Below are positions 1 through 10,699 of a DNA stretch of 64,000 nt, piece after piece (the first letter of the stretch is position 1; each line of letters begins with the position of its first letter). Made by a program: the position numbers and the translations under genes. Source of the stretch: Pterois miles (lineage: Eukaryota; Chordata; Actinopteri; Perciformes; Scorpaenidae). The notes below the pieces were generated by a model. That model was not told the origin of the DNA. It saw nothing but the letters and a program-made list of their open reading frames with translations, and did not search any database. Location of the stretch: the NCBI GenBank assembly GCA_947000775.1, contig CAMQGK010000408.1, positions 310,001-374,000 of the forward strand. The letters run 5' to 3'.

Positions 1-291
1 GGAAATTCAATTTACACTCTGTTTAACTCATGCATGGTACATGCAGACCTGAAACACACATACATGCAGTAATGGAGAGATGTCAGAGTGAGGGGGCTGC
101 TCCAGACAAGCGCCCCGAGCAGTTGGGGGTTTGGTGCCTTGCTCAGGGGCACCTCGGCAGTGCCCAAGAGGTAAACTGGCACCTCTCCAGCTACCAGTTC
201 ACACTCAGTTTTTGGTCCATGTCGGGACTTGAACCGGTGACCCTCCGGTTCCCAAGCCAACTCCCTACAGACTGAGCTACTGCCGCCCCCA
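1..291 (-). mobile_element. SINE-A copy 1 (tRNA-derived SINE), 3' end cut by window edge
   Basis: On the reverse strand the element begins with a tRNA-like head. An A-box-like TAGCTCAGTCTGTAGG follows the GGGGCGGCAG start, and the B box reads GGTTCAAGTCC. A body of about 200 bp follows, and the 3' part (AGTGTAAATTGAATTTCC) runs off the window at base 1. It is close to the copy at 50629-50963, with about five differences over 290 bases. Its strand is opposite to the copy at 63555. The short ORFs across it are accidental. The tRNA-head and family grouping are sound; a published family name is not claimed. Confidence 0.85.
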
Positions 292-382
292 ATTAAGTTA
301 GTGTGTATGTACTGATGTCTTTTTTAAATCTTTTTGTCTGTCATACCATTATTCTGTATTGAAACTGTAATAATCATGAAAA

Positions 383-385
<3 letters not shown>

Positions 386-447
<62 letters not shown>
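386..447. repeat. (CA)n microsatellite, about 31 units
   Basis: Uninterrupted CA dinucleotide run, followed at once by a short TATG/TGTA stretch. A perfect 20-bp palindrome (ATTTACTGTA and its complement) lies just downstream at 468-487. Confidence 0.98.
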
Positions 448-452
<5 letters not shown>

Positions 453-943
453 GTATGTATTTACTGTATTTACTGTATACAGTAAATTTATTTACTTTAT
501 GTATACACATTTCATAATTAGTTATATATTTACATTTTTAAATCAGTTAATAACTTATCATCTAATATAACAAATCTATAATCTATATCTCTTAGAATCT
601 GCAAAAATGTTTAATACATGTCTAATATACAGTATTTCTGGTACATTTCTCTTGTGGTGTTCTTTCACATAAATAGGCTAAAGAAGTAAAGAGGCCTTCC
701 TCCTTATAAATGTGCATCTCTCAGCAGGTCATCATCATCATCATCACCGTCATCTCAGAACTAAATTACAGATTACAAATACTGAAATTAAATGTGTTCA
801 GAAAATGTATATGTGGAAACAGGAAAATATTATTTCTAGCAATGAAAGCTGTGTGATGTATTCAGTAGATCAGTCGATCAGAATGTAGTGGCAGTGAGTC
901 GCCTCCTGCTTTCAACATGCTGACTGAGTCAGGCATCGTGTTG
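448..943. other. AT-rich spacer, no gene seen
   Basis: No coding signal or recognisable element apart from the 468-487 palindrome and a short ATC run near 729-748. Confidence 0.6.
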
Positions 944-2200
944 CCTCACATATCACAAATCACACATCACAAATCACACAGCACATATCACACATCACAA
1001 ATCACACATCACATATCACACATCACAAATCACACATCCCAAATCACACATCACACATCACAAATCACACAGCACATATCACACAGCACATATCACACAT
1101 CACAAATCACAAATCACAAATCACACATCACACATCACAAATCACAAATCACACATCACACATCACAAATCACAAATCACACATCACACATCACAAATCA
1201 CAAATCACAAATCACACATCACACAGCACATATAACACAAATCACACATCACATATCACACAGCACATATATCACACATCACAAATCACACACACAATCA
1301 CACATCACACATCACACATCACAAATCACACACACAAATCACACATCACACATCACAAATCACACAGCACATATCACAAATCACAAAAAATCACACATCA
1401 CAAATCACACATCACATATCACACAGCACATATCACATATCACAAATCACACATCACAATCACACATCACACATCACAAATCACACACAATCACACATCA
1501 CACATCACACAGCACATATCACACATCACACATCACACATCACAATCACAAGCACATATCACATATCACACATCACAAATCACACATCACACACACAAAT
1601 CACACAGCACAAATCACACATCACATATCACACAGCACATATCACATATCACAAATCACACATCACATATCACACATCACACATCACAAATCACAAATCA
1701 CATCACACATCACAAATCACACATCACATATCAAAAACAAATCACACATCACAAATCACACATCACACATCACAAATCACACATCACAAATCACACAGCA
1801 CATATCACAAATCACATATCACATATCACAAATCACACATCACATATCACACATCACACATCACAAATCACAAATCACACATCACACATCACAAATCACA
1901 CATCACAAATCACAAATCACATATCACATATCACAAATCACAAATCACAAATCACATATCACACATCACACATCACAAATCACATATCACATATCACACA
2001 TCACACATCACAAATCACAAATCACACATCACAAATCACAAATCACACATCACACATCACACATCACAAATCACAAATCACAAATCACACATCACAAATC
2101 ACACATCACAAATCACACATCACAAATCACATATCACAAATCACATATCACACATCACAAATCACAAATCACAAATCACACATCACACATCACAAATCAA
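944..2200. repeat. Heptanucleotide tandem array (ATCACAN)n, about 180 units
   Basis: The stretch is built almost entirely of a 7-bp unit ATCACAA/C/T, with a recurrent variant AGCACAT. The last base of the unit is the main variable position, and a few units carry 1-2 base indels. On this strand the unit has no stop in any phase. Three units make 21 bases, so all reading frames give the same heptapeptide series (I-T-x-H-x-S-x). This produces a 430-codon open frame at 917-2209 that is a product of the repeat, not evidence of a gene. The complementary strand contains TTGTGA and is closed. Confidence 0.95.
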
Positions 2201-5200
2201 GAGCACTGAACTTCAGTTAAACAACAGCATGTGTGGATGAAACAATGTTTTTTGTTTTTAGAAAATGAAATATCAGATTCAGTCCTGATCCCCACCTCAA
2301 CAATTTTGCATTGACCTCATAAATAATTAATGAAGTTACAGCTCATGCTGCTTCTGAGTGCTTTGTGATGAGCAGGGATTTAGTAATTGATAATAAAGGG
2401 ATTATTCGGTGACACGTGAACATGGACTGAGCAAAGTGATAGCGGCTAAACTCTAGAGAGGGATGTGTGTGAAGCCTGTTGTGCTGCCTGTAATGAAGGG
2501 ATGTCCTGTGGGCGGAGGCAGCAGTTTACCTATACAGCTGCTATATACAGTGTTTTTCCATGAGGAAGGACTTTGTTTGGCCAGTGAGAGAAAGAGCACA
2601 ACAAACAACAAACTGCACCTTTTTTTCATTTTATCCAGATACTGTACATATACCTTATTCACCAGTGCCACCTCTGTTAGTTATACTACATAATATATTA
2701 TTGTTTTATCCATATAATCTTTCCAGCATCCAATATGTTTCACAATTCAACCCTTTGTTCGTTCAGTTGTTGTTGATCATCTCTATTTTCATACCCACTT
2801 GCAGTAAGTAGTGGCAATATGTTAATCTCATTTATTCCTTATCTTTATTGTTTTGTTAGCTATAAACTTGCTGGTTATGAGCTCACATGAGACACATCCC
2901 CTGTATGACTCAATGCCTGGCCAATAAACCTGATTTTTATCAGTTAGTCATGGAGACCCAAAGTGTTTAACAGTGATTAAATGAATAAGTCATTACGAAA
3001 TAAATCAACATAGACTAAATGTGCAATAATGAAATTGCAAAGTACATAGTTTATTGAATATAATTTCTCTTTAATTCTAGCAGTCTTTATTTGAAACTTT
3101 AAACACACAAAATGTCATATTAAATACTCTGGATCTCCATATTTATTTATTATCATTATGTGAGAAAACTAGATCATTTGTGTTTGTACTGTTTTAATAA
3201 CAAGGGCAAAATGGCACTGAACACATTTTCAGATGGTTTTTCTTTGTTTATATGGTTTTATTTGTCCTTCCTTGTTGTTCTACACATTTCCAAATGCTGC
3301 AAAGTTCATTTTAGATAAGGCCTGGCCTACAGGTCTGTGACAGGCCGGTTATGCTGATTTGCATGTTTCTGACTGATCAGGTTCTGCTTCAGGTCCCAGG
3401 AGGTTTGGACCAGCTGGTGTGGCAGGTGTACAGGTGTGTTACTGGTATGTAAGTGTAGTGTAGCTCCTCTATTTCTCTAACTCACTTAGTAAGCATCTGA
3501 GGGATTTGAAAATAAATAAAGAAATGTTTACAGCATTTTTGAATATACCCATAATATTAACATGTAGTTTTATTTGGACCAAATATGGAATGTTTGGACA
3601 ATAAACATATTAACGTGGTTCATGTCCATCAAATGGAGAAAAGTCAAAATATTTTATTGATCTGAGATTCAAATTGACTCCATGTTTTTGCAGACAGCCT
3701 AATTGTCATACAAACCAAAATTACACAAGAACTGAATAAATTCTCTTACGCATGCGTGACTCAAGGTCTCCCTTCTTTACTGCCAGCCAGTCTATGAGCA
3801 ATGACAAAGAGGACGGAGCCCAGACATTATCAATCACACTCAGACAGGGAAATACGCAGGAGCTCCCCGGCACTCTCCACTTTACCACGACACCGACTGA
3901 GCAGGAGGGAGGGTGTGGCTCTCATTCACCACGCTGCTGACGCAGTTTTTAACTCAATTGACAAGAAACCTCCTGCGTCAGCATGTCTAAGTGTTCCTGT
4001 AACGGTATTTGACAGCCACTTTTTATTCTTAAGTTCGTCTTTATCCTTAAAGGAGGCCAGGGGAAGCTGTTTTAGCTCCTGGCGCTTTATTGACCTGTCA
4101 GGTCAGGATGAAATACAGGCTGCATGCCAAGAGGACTGCATCCAATCTGGATGATGAATTCAATATTACTGCTTGCTGTTTTTTTTTTTTTTTCTCAACA
4201 TTGCCACATTTCATGAAGGACTTTAACGGGCTTTTATATATGGAGCCACCCCTTACTCCTATTTCATTCATTCATCCATTTATTCATTCAGTACGTCATT
4301 AGTGTTGGTGCAGCTGCACCCTAGCGGCTGTTAAGAAGCGGCAGAGTAAAGACTGAACCAGGATCAGTGACTCTGCTCTCTGCTCTCTGTGTTTATGAAT
4401 GTTCAATATACAAAATACATGAAATAAATGTGGCGTTCATAAGCTTTCTACTGACAATATGCTTTTTCAGATCCAAGGTAAAATATAAGGGTATAGCTTG
4501 TATTGTGAGTTGTAAGTGAGCTGAAAACATCCTTAGTTATTATTTTATTTTATGAAAACTCTATATAAAAAAACTTATCTGCTTCAGCCGGACTGTGTGT
4601 GTGGTGCTGACTGGTGCATGGAGGTACATGATATCACATTTGTAGAAACAAATTATTAACACATATTGAAGACAATTGGTATTACAAACTAAACCAGAAG
4701 AAACCAGATAACACTGACATAAGATCACCAAAATCCAAAGAAGAGAGACTCATTATTTTTTAAATTATTATGAGATTTGGTATTGCTTCATTTCAGCCAA
4801 TTATTTTGGTCTCCCTGGTTCCTCTCAGAAATATTAGACATTAATAATAAAGTATAATATTTTTGATTAGAGCATCTCTACATGTCCAATAAAGCTCAAA
4901 CTAGAGAAACACTTTGAAAAGTTATGTCTATTTACATCTGAAGAAATTGGACATTGAGAACTAATTTCAGATTTCACATGTATGAGCATTCATTTTGACG
5001 TGAAATAAATACTGTACCACTTCTTCTTTAGTGCTAACAAGATCTATACGTGGTATCTTAAATAATTTTGAGCAATTACAAACGATTATGCTGCACTTAA
5101 TAGAGTTACACACATCATGAGCATCAGAAATCCATTTACAGCCTGCTGTCACAGACTGAAAACATACTGTTTTCTGTTTTTTCTTTATGCGTGAACAGAA

Positions 5201-5628
5201 ACAAGGTTTTCCTCTGGCCTTGAACAGAGAGGAGATTTCTGTCAGTCTGTGGCTCCAGACTCATCCTGTCTTCAGGTTTTTCTGCCAAGGCCTGATGTTC
5301 ACAGTCAATCTGCTAAAAACAACATCATGACTGTCATTTGCACTCAATACGTTGTTTTGAAGCGTGAAGCTGATCTCTTTAGCACATGCAGTTGGCATTT
5401 TAGCATCTGTATGCTGTTTTTAAGGCCTTTTAATACTCTATCCACTGAATTTATTGTTCGTTTCACTATTTAAATCAGAAATGTCTCTCGGTATTTTATC
5501 ATTACTGTTACACCTATTAGCACTGATTACACATACTTTTGCCACACCATTAAATTTCTATATGAAAACAGGTAACACTTACTAGATAACTTAAGATAAA
5601 ATGAATTACCTGCATCATTGTATTCTAG
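2201..5628. other. Unannotated AT-rich spacer
   Basis: I see no exon, transposase or SINE motif here. A T16 tract lies near 4179-4194. An 11-bp perfect inverted repeat (TGCTGACGCAG at 3935-3945 with its complement at 3973-3983) could form a hairpin. Short ORFs such as 3801-4154 have no recognisable domain. Confidence 0.5.
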
Positions 5629-5720
5629 GTATGTTTGGCTTTTCATTAGTTTAATACTTTTATTGCAAATTACTCATGAATTATACAGCCACAATATGTA
5701 CAGTATACACCTACACATAC
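5629..5720 (+). repeat. Left copy of a local direct duplication flanking a Tc1 element
   Basis: The stretch TTTAATACTTTTATTGCAAA and the following 45 bases recur at about 7024-7084. The preceding TATGTTTGGCTTTTCAT recurs as TATGTTTGGGTTTTCAT near 6970. The Tc1 element lies between the two copies. Confidence 0.8.
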
Positions 5721-5723
5721 ATA

Positions 5724-6960
5724 CACTCCTGATCAAAATCTTAAGACCAGTTAAAAAATTGCAAGAATTTCCGTTTTGCACTGTTGTATCTTAAGAAGGT
5801 TCTAAGTAGAGTTTCAAAATGCAAAAAGAAGAAATGAGAGCAAGAGACTAAATGTTTTGAGCAGGCAATTTATTGAAAAGAACAATTTAACTAAAATAGG
5901 CTGTTCATCAGCTGATCAAAAGTTTAAGACCATATCTCAAAAAAACCCCTAAAACAGAAATTAAAGTCTCAAAAACAGACTCAGTAATGAGTAGCTCCAC
6001 CATTATTGTTGATCACTTCAAAAATTCGTGTTGGCATGCTTGATGCGAGTGTTTCCAAAAGGCTTGTAGGAATGTTGCTCCAAGTGGTGAAGATGGCTTC
6101 ACGAAGGGCATCCACTGTCTGGAACTGATGTCCATTTTTGTAAACTTCCCTTGCCATCCATCCCCAAATGTTCTCAGTTGGATTTAGATCAGGGGAACAT
6201 GCAGGATGATCCAAAAGAGTGATGTTATTCTCCTGAAAAAACTCCTTTGTCAGACGGGCATTGTGAATTGCAGCATTGTCCTGCTGAAAAACCCAGTCAT
6301 CACCACACAGACGAGGGCCCTCAGTCATGAGGGATGCCCGCTGCAACATCTCCACGTAGCCAGCTGCTGTTTGACGCCCTGCACAACCTGGAGCTCCATT
6401 GTTCCATTGAAGGAAAAAGCACCCCAGATCATGATGGCGCCCCCTCCGCTATGCCGTGTTGAAAAAAATCTCAGGTGGCGGTGAGATTTTTTTGGGTCTA
6501 CCACTTGATTTTTTTGTTCCATAAACCTCAGGATCTTTTAAGAAATGCAAAATGACTGTCTTACTGCGTCCAACCTCAGCAGCGATGGCACGCTGTGAGA
6601 GGCCTTGTCTATGCAGCTCAACAATCCTGCCACGTTCGAAGGCAGTGAGTTTTTTCTGCTTTTCCCATCAAGAGGTCTTGACAGTGTGATTACTTGACAG
6701 AAAATGACATGGAATCCAAATTTTTGCACAGATTTGGGCTTTTAAAGGATGTGGTCTTAAACTTTTGATCAGCTGATGAACAGCCTATTTCAGTTAAATT
6801 GTTCTTTTCAGTAAATTGCCTGCTCAAAACATTTAGTCTCTTGTTTCCATTTCTTCTTTTTGCATTTTGAAACTCTACTTAAAACCTTCTTAAGATACAA
6901 CAGTGCAAAATGCAAATTCTTGCAATTTTTTAACTGGTCTTAAGATTTTGATCAGGAGTG
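5724..6960 (-). mobile_element. Tc1/mariner DNA transposon, internally deleted, IR/DR termini
   Basis: Terminal inverted repeats of about 209 bp (5724-5932 and 6752-6960) agree at roughly 96%. TA dinucleotides flank both ends (5722-5723, 6961-6962), as expected for Tc1/mariner insertion. Each TIR holds two 21-bp direct repeats, CTGATCAAAA followed by TTAAGACCA, one at the tip (5729-5749) and one at the inner edge (5912-5932). This is the IR/DR layout known for Sleeping Beauty-type elements. The transposase is on the reverse strand. At about 1.24 kb the element is shorter than a full Tc1 of about 1.6 kb. Confidence 0.93.
5981..6729 (-). pseudogene. Tc1-like transposase remnant (DD34E), central deletion and frameshifts
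   Basis: Reading leftward, the N-terminal helix-turn-helix survives between about 6660 and 6580, including FERGRIVELHRQGLSQRAIA, and leads into a GRPKK basic hook near 6500. A deletion then joins it to FSTRHSGGG near 6470, removing the segment with the first catalytic Asp. After a frameshift near 6370 the last 124 codons (6355-5981) are open. They contain the second Asp in FQQDNAAIHNA and the Glu in PDLNPTENIWG, 34 residues apart, and end in INNNGGATHY. The missing first Asp and the shifts make it inactive. In life the enzyme cuts and pastes the element by binding the TIR direct repeats. Family call is firm; the subfamily is not assigned. Confidence 0.92.
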
Positions 6961-6967
6961 TATATAC

Positions 6968-7090
6968 ATATGTTTGGGTTTTCATCAGGTTCAGTTGTGT
7001 GAATTATTATTTTTATTTTATTGTTTTAATACTTTTATTGCAAATTACTCATGAATTATACACCCACAATATGTGCTGTATAAATATGCA
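6968..7090 (+). repeat. Right copy of the local duplication flanking the Tc1 element
   Basis: It matches 5629-5720, but with about 34 extra bases of T/A-rich sequence between the two homologous blocks. Confidence 0.78.
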
Positions 7091-7270
7091 CTCAACTGAC
7101 GACAGATATATACAGTACATACATATACATACATCTACACATACATCTATACACATAGTCCATACTGTATACGCATACACATGCAAACATACATGCATAT
7201 ACATATATGCATACATATATAAAGTATACATATATTATAGTATAGTATAGTATATATATTATATGCACAT
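7091..7270. repeat. Imperfect TACA/TATA-rich microsatellite tract
   Basis: Runs of ACATACAT, CACATACATC and TATAGTATAG make up most of the tract. The apparent ORFs on both strands here are low-complexity. Confidence 0.8.
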
Positions 7271-7456
7271 CAACACTCACACATACATAATAATAGTAAT
7301 TCATTTCATAACATAATTGCCGGCCTCATGTTTCATCTAATTTAACCAGTGTCTTTTGTACTCTGACCCTCTTCATTTCTAACTGTATTTAATTTGGGTA
7401 ATTTCCTACATTAAATCATCGTCTTGTATCTCAGCCACTCTCTGCATTTCTGAGAT

Positions 7457-7906
7457 TTACACTATTGTTTTCTTCCATCTTTGCAGTGATGATGGACTTA
7501 AGGGTTTTAACCATTTCCCAGTTATTTGCCTCACATCTGAAGCTGAAGTATTCAATATAAATAGCGGGATGTTTCCTGTGTTAACTAAGGTGGGGATTTC
7601 CCAAGAATAATATACAGTACAGTGTACAGGGTTCAATGCTTTTGTCATATTAAAGGTGTCCCTGATGCCTGTTAGGGCTGAATGCCAAAATGATTTTAGA
7701 GCAGGATGTGAGTGAATGGTTCGCATTTGCCCCTCCACATTAAAGGGATTGCCTGTTTCATTTGCAACTACTTTCTGGAAAGTAATATAATATATAATAA
7801 TCATGTCTTTGACACGATGACCCAGAGATTCAGCCAGCCGTTGGACTGTATCAATAGGAAATGGGGTTTCCAGTCGTTTAAATTGATTGTGAACTGAAGT
7901 GGCCAC
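7457..7906 (-). pseudogene. Possible L1/Tx1-type LINE ORF2 C-terminal fragment
   Basis: A 149-codon reverse-strand frame has no recognised catalytic motif. Its arrangement resembles the region after the reverse transcriptase of L1-clade fish LINEs: a PALKSFWHSAL block, a hydrophobic middle, then KWLKPLSPSSLQRWKKTIV. That family commonly ends in a pattern like W-x-P-x-PPS-x3-W. The expected Cys/His cluster is not visible upstream, so the piece is degenerate or the call is wrong. It could also be an unrelated chance ORF. A protein search of this translation against LINE ORF2 would decide. Confidence 0.35.
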
Positions 7907-8757
7907 TCAGTGGCCCATACATACAATCTGGTCTGCTGTGGGCTTCAAGGGCTTTTCCTTCTGTGTGCTGACATATTGTAAAAGGGTCATTTCCTGTTTA
8001 AATGACGACTTGGAGCAGAAGGTAGCAGCTCAGGTCTACTAACCAAATACAGCTGCCTCAGTATAGTTTAGAGTAGAACCTGCTAAATGACTTCCATGAG
8101 AGATGAAGGGGGTGAGGGCTGATGTAGACTTATGACTATAATACCCATAAAGGTTTATCGCTTAACAACGGAAATTACTGTCCTGTCAATTATGTTTTCA
8201 TCATTTAGTGGGCCATTATGATGGCCATTAGATTTGAGATTAACTTAATTTACTGTATCTTGGTAGCAAGGACCAGAAACAAGACAAACAAACTTGATTT
8301 CATTAAATAAACCTAATGCATTAACCAACCGCCACTCATGTAAGTCCCATGAATTCACACTGTCAACCTAAGTGCTTATGCTTCCATTTAAGCTTAGATT
8401 CAGAACATGAAATGTTGACCATTGATTCACACTAAGCATGTGAATATTTATTGTGGAAAATATAAAATACAGTGAGACAGAAAGTACTTAAAGGCAGAGT
8501 AAGTAGGATTTGTTAGTTGTGTTTTATAAATGCAACATTCAAAGTTGCCCCATTCTCCCCGACTCACAATAATCCAGTGTCACTGATCCTGTGACCTCTG
8601 GGAAGTAAAATCAGTGTCATTAATATTCATTATATGAGTAGGTTCTGTCAAACAAATGCTTTTGATCATGATCTCCATGTGACCTCTTCTGACTTCTCAC
8701 TAATGAAAGGTTGTGTCTCTGTCTAGATTGACAACAAGGGGAGCTCGCCATCCAATC
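7907..8757. other. Unannotated spacer
   Basis: No ORF with recognisable motifs and no repeat shared with the rest of the window that I could see. Confidence 0.5.
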
Positions 8758-8907
8758 GCAGAAAAAGCTGTTCTTTCAGAAATCTCAAAATGTCAAATGT
8801 TTTTGACACCAGATCACAGCATGGCTTTTTCTAAGATATTCGTCCAGGTCTTGATGTCTTCATATGGTATTCTGGAAGTATTATTGATCATTTTTAGCAA
8901 TTCTTGG
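8758..8907 (+). repeat. Dispersed repeat family D, partial copy 1
   Basis: About 150 bases (GCAGAAA..., AAATCTCAAAATGTCAAA, CATGGCTTTTTCTA, TTGATCATTTTTA) align with the end of the larger copy at about 16240-16385 in the same orientation. Confidence 0.75.
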
Positions 8908-9004
8908 TTTATAATATAATTAATTAATTATAATTAAATAAGTGTTGAGTTTTTGGTCAGTGATCCATGCACTGGTATGCAGCAACGTTCATAATACGTC
9001 CTAT

Positions 9005-9300
9005 GTCTTTCGTCAGTGACTAATCAAAAGAGTGGAGACATCAGCTACTGTCTAGTCCATTCACACCTCTAATGTCCTAAAAGTCAATTGACGAGCAAGC
9101 AAGTCTTGACCGGACACGAGCACACAAGAAGCTCCTGACGGCTTCATGCTCGCGGGACGACATTTGTGCAACACAGCAACACTCCCTTGCAAGGAGCTTG
9201 CGCAGACTGTTCTGTGTACTGGTATCACATGCATGCGGCTGGTTTTTTTGTGTGCTGGTTTTGAGACTAATTTTAGTCATATTAATATCAGTGGCAAACA
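9005..9300 (+). repeat. Dispersed repeat family R1, single arm
   Basis: It matches the right arm of the long inverted repeat at 23378-23650. Shared blocks include GACTAATCAAAAGAG, GACATCAGC, TGTTCTGTG, ATCACATGCATGC and GTGCTGGTTTTGAGAC. No protein is encoded. Confidence 0.75.
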
Positions 9301-9340
9301 CCTTAAAACTAAACTTTTTTTGCCATAATGACCTTTCAGC
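9301..9340 (+). repeat. Left piece of an R3 repeat split by a SINE
   Basis: TGCCATAATGACCTTTCAGC before the SINE is continued by ATAACCTTTCAGCATATTG after it (9691-9740). Both parts match the R3 repeat at 18740 and 60860. Confidence 0.75.
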
Positions 9341-9692
9341 GGGCTGCACGGTGGTGCAGTGGTTAGCACTCTCGCCTCACAGGGTCGCAGGTTCGAATCC
9401 GGTGTGGAGTTTGCATGTTCTCCCCGTGTAAGCGTGGGTTTTCTCCGGGTACTCCAGCTTCCTCCCACAGTCCAAAGACATGCTGTTTAGGTTAATTGAT
9501 GACTCTAAATGTCCTGTAGGTGTGAATGTGAGTGTGAATGGTTGTCTGTCTATATGTTGTCTGTCTCTATGTGCCCTGCGATGGACTGGTGACCTGTCCA
9601 GGGTGAACCCCGCCTTCGCCCAATGCCAGCTGGGATCGGCTCCAGCCCCCCTGTGACCCCTAACGGGATAAGCGGTTGACGATGGATGGATA
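9341..9692 (+). mobile_element. SINE-B copy 1 (tRNA-headed SINE)
   Basis: The head GGGCTGCACGG is followed by an A box (TGGTGCAGTGG) and a B box (GGTTCGAATCC at 9390-9400), the internal RNA polymerase III promoter of tRNA-derived SINEs. The body includes TTTGCATGTTCTCCCCGTG, CGATGGACTGG and ATGCCAGCTGGGATCGGCTC, and the tail is GATGGATGGA. The target duplication is ACCTTTCAGC (9331-9340 and 9693-9702), lying inside an R3 repeat. The same repeat occurs at 26579, 34409, 48540 and 58689. It is a very common teleost repeat type; I do not assign a published name. Confidence 0.9.
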
Positions 9693-9745
9693 ACCTTTCA
9701 GCATATTGTAATTCAAGTGTTCTGAGTGCAAACATTACCTATGGG
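9691..9745 (+). repeat. Right piece of the SINE-interrupted R3 repeat
   Basis: AACCTTTCAGCATATTGTAATTCAAGTGTTCTGAG is shared with 60860-60890 and, with changes, with 18750-18785. Confidence 0.75.
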
Positions 9746-10004
9746 CTGCTGTTGGCCCCCTCATTCCTTCTGTTTTGTGGTAATCATATCACCACAAAAA
9801 GACACTGAACCTGGGGGCCTTGCTCTGGACCCCGAGACAGCTAGGAAGGAGAAGCATGGACCCTGAGACCAGAGGGGAACCAGTGGTTTATAGCCTGGTT
9901 ATATGTATACCAAGAGCGTTTTTGACAGATATCTCCACTACTTGTTGTATCTTATATATCTTAAGCCAGGGCCAGGCCGCCCATGTGAACAGTGTGTGCG
10001 TCAT

Positions 10005-10695
10005 GTAACCTGTTGCTTTTTATTTCAGTGTCCATGTTAACAGGTTAGAGCAGCCACATAGCCCAACGATCAGCACAGCTCGGCTGCGTGTCAACTGCAT
10101 CTCCTCTAGAAATTGATTCGAAGTCTCACCTATTTTTACCGTGAACTGCATGCTTCACAGCAACAACAGTGAGGTGAGTGCTTAACAGTATATTGACATC
10201 ACACCAGCAACATTACTACAGTTTCATCTGCATAATATGTCACAGACAGTGAAAGTAAGCTTTTGACTGTATGCTGTCATCAAACCAGCAATATTACTAC
10301 ACTTTCAATGTCCATATCTAATGTCATGGGCATGAATAAAAAGTAAAGATTTATTTTTAAATCAATGCCTCTTACTTTCATTTTAAAATAAAAGCCCCTA
10401 ATATATTTTTTTCTGTAGCTAGAACTCCTTTATTTGTTAACACTAGGCTTTTATTCTGAAATATGCGCAGGACAGTGTCGCAGAAATGCAGTGACTTGCA
10501 TGGCTCCATGAATGAACAAAGTACATACAAACACAGTATTTATGAGCACACACTACATGACATTTATAATAAAATGAAATGGCCGTCATGAAAGGCAAAC
10601 TCTATGTAGACAGAAAGGGCTGACACCCCCATTAGTTCAGAAGGCAGCCGCCATGCTGACATTCCCCATGTGTCCCGAGCATTATTAATGGTTTT
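10005..10695 (+). repeat. Dispersed repeat family R2, copy 1 (~690 bp)
   Basis: Co-linear with 24015-24710 over the whole length. Shared blocks include CATGTTAACAGGT, CTCACCTATTTTTA/CTCGCCTATTTTTA, AAAGATTTATTTTTA, GGACAGTGT, GGCTCCATGAATGAA and AAAGGCAAACTCTATGTAG. There is no ORF of note and no terminal inverted repeat that I can see. Confidence 0.85.
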
Positions 10696-10699
10696 GAGC

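Noticed and set aside
944..2200. CRISPR array
   Set aside because: There are no spacers between repeats; the unit is 7 bp and continuous.
917..2209. 430-codon ORF, longest in the window
   Set aside because: It is produced by the stop-free heptanucleotide array; the peptide is the repeat read in rotation, with no non-repetitive domain.
9341..9692. Functional tRNA gene at the A/B-box heads of SINEs
   Set aside because: The boxes are followed by SINE bodies and tails, not by an acceptor stem; no cloverleaf closes. The same applies at 19261, 50963 and 63555.
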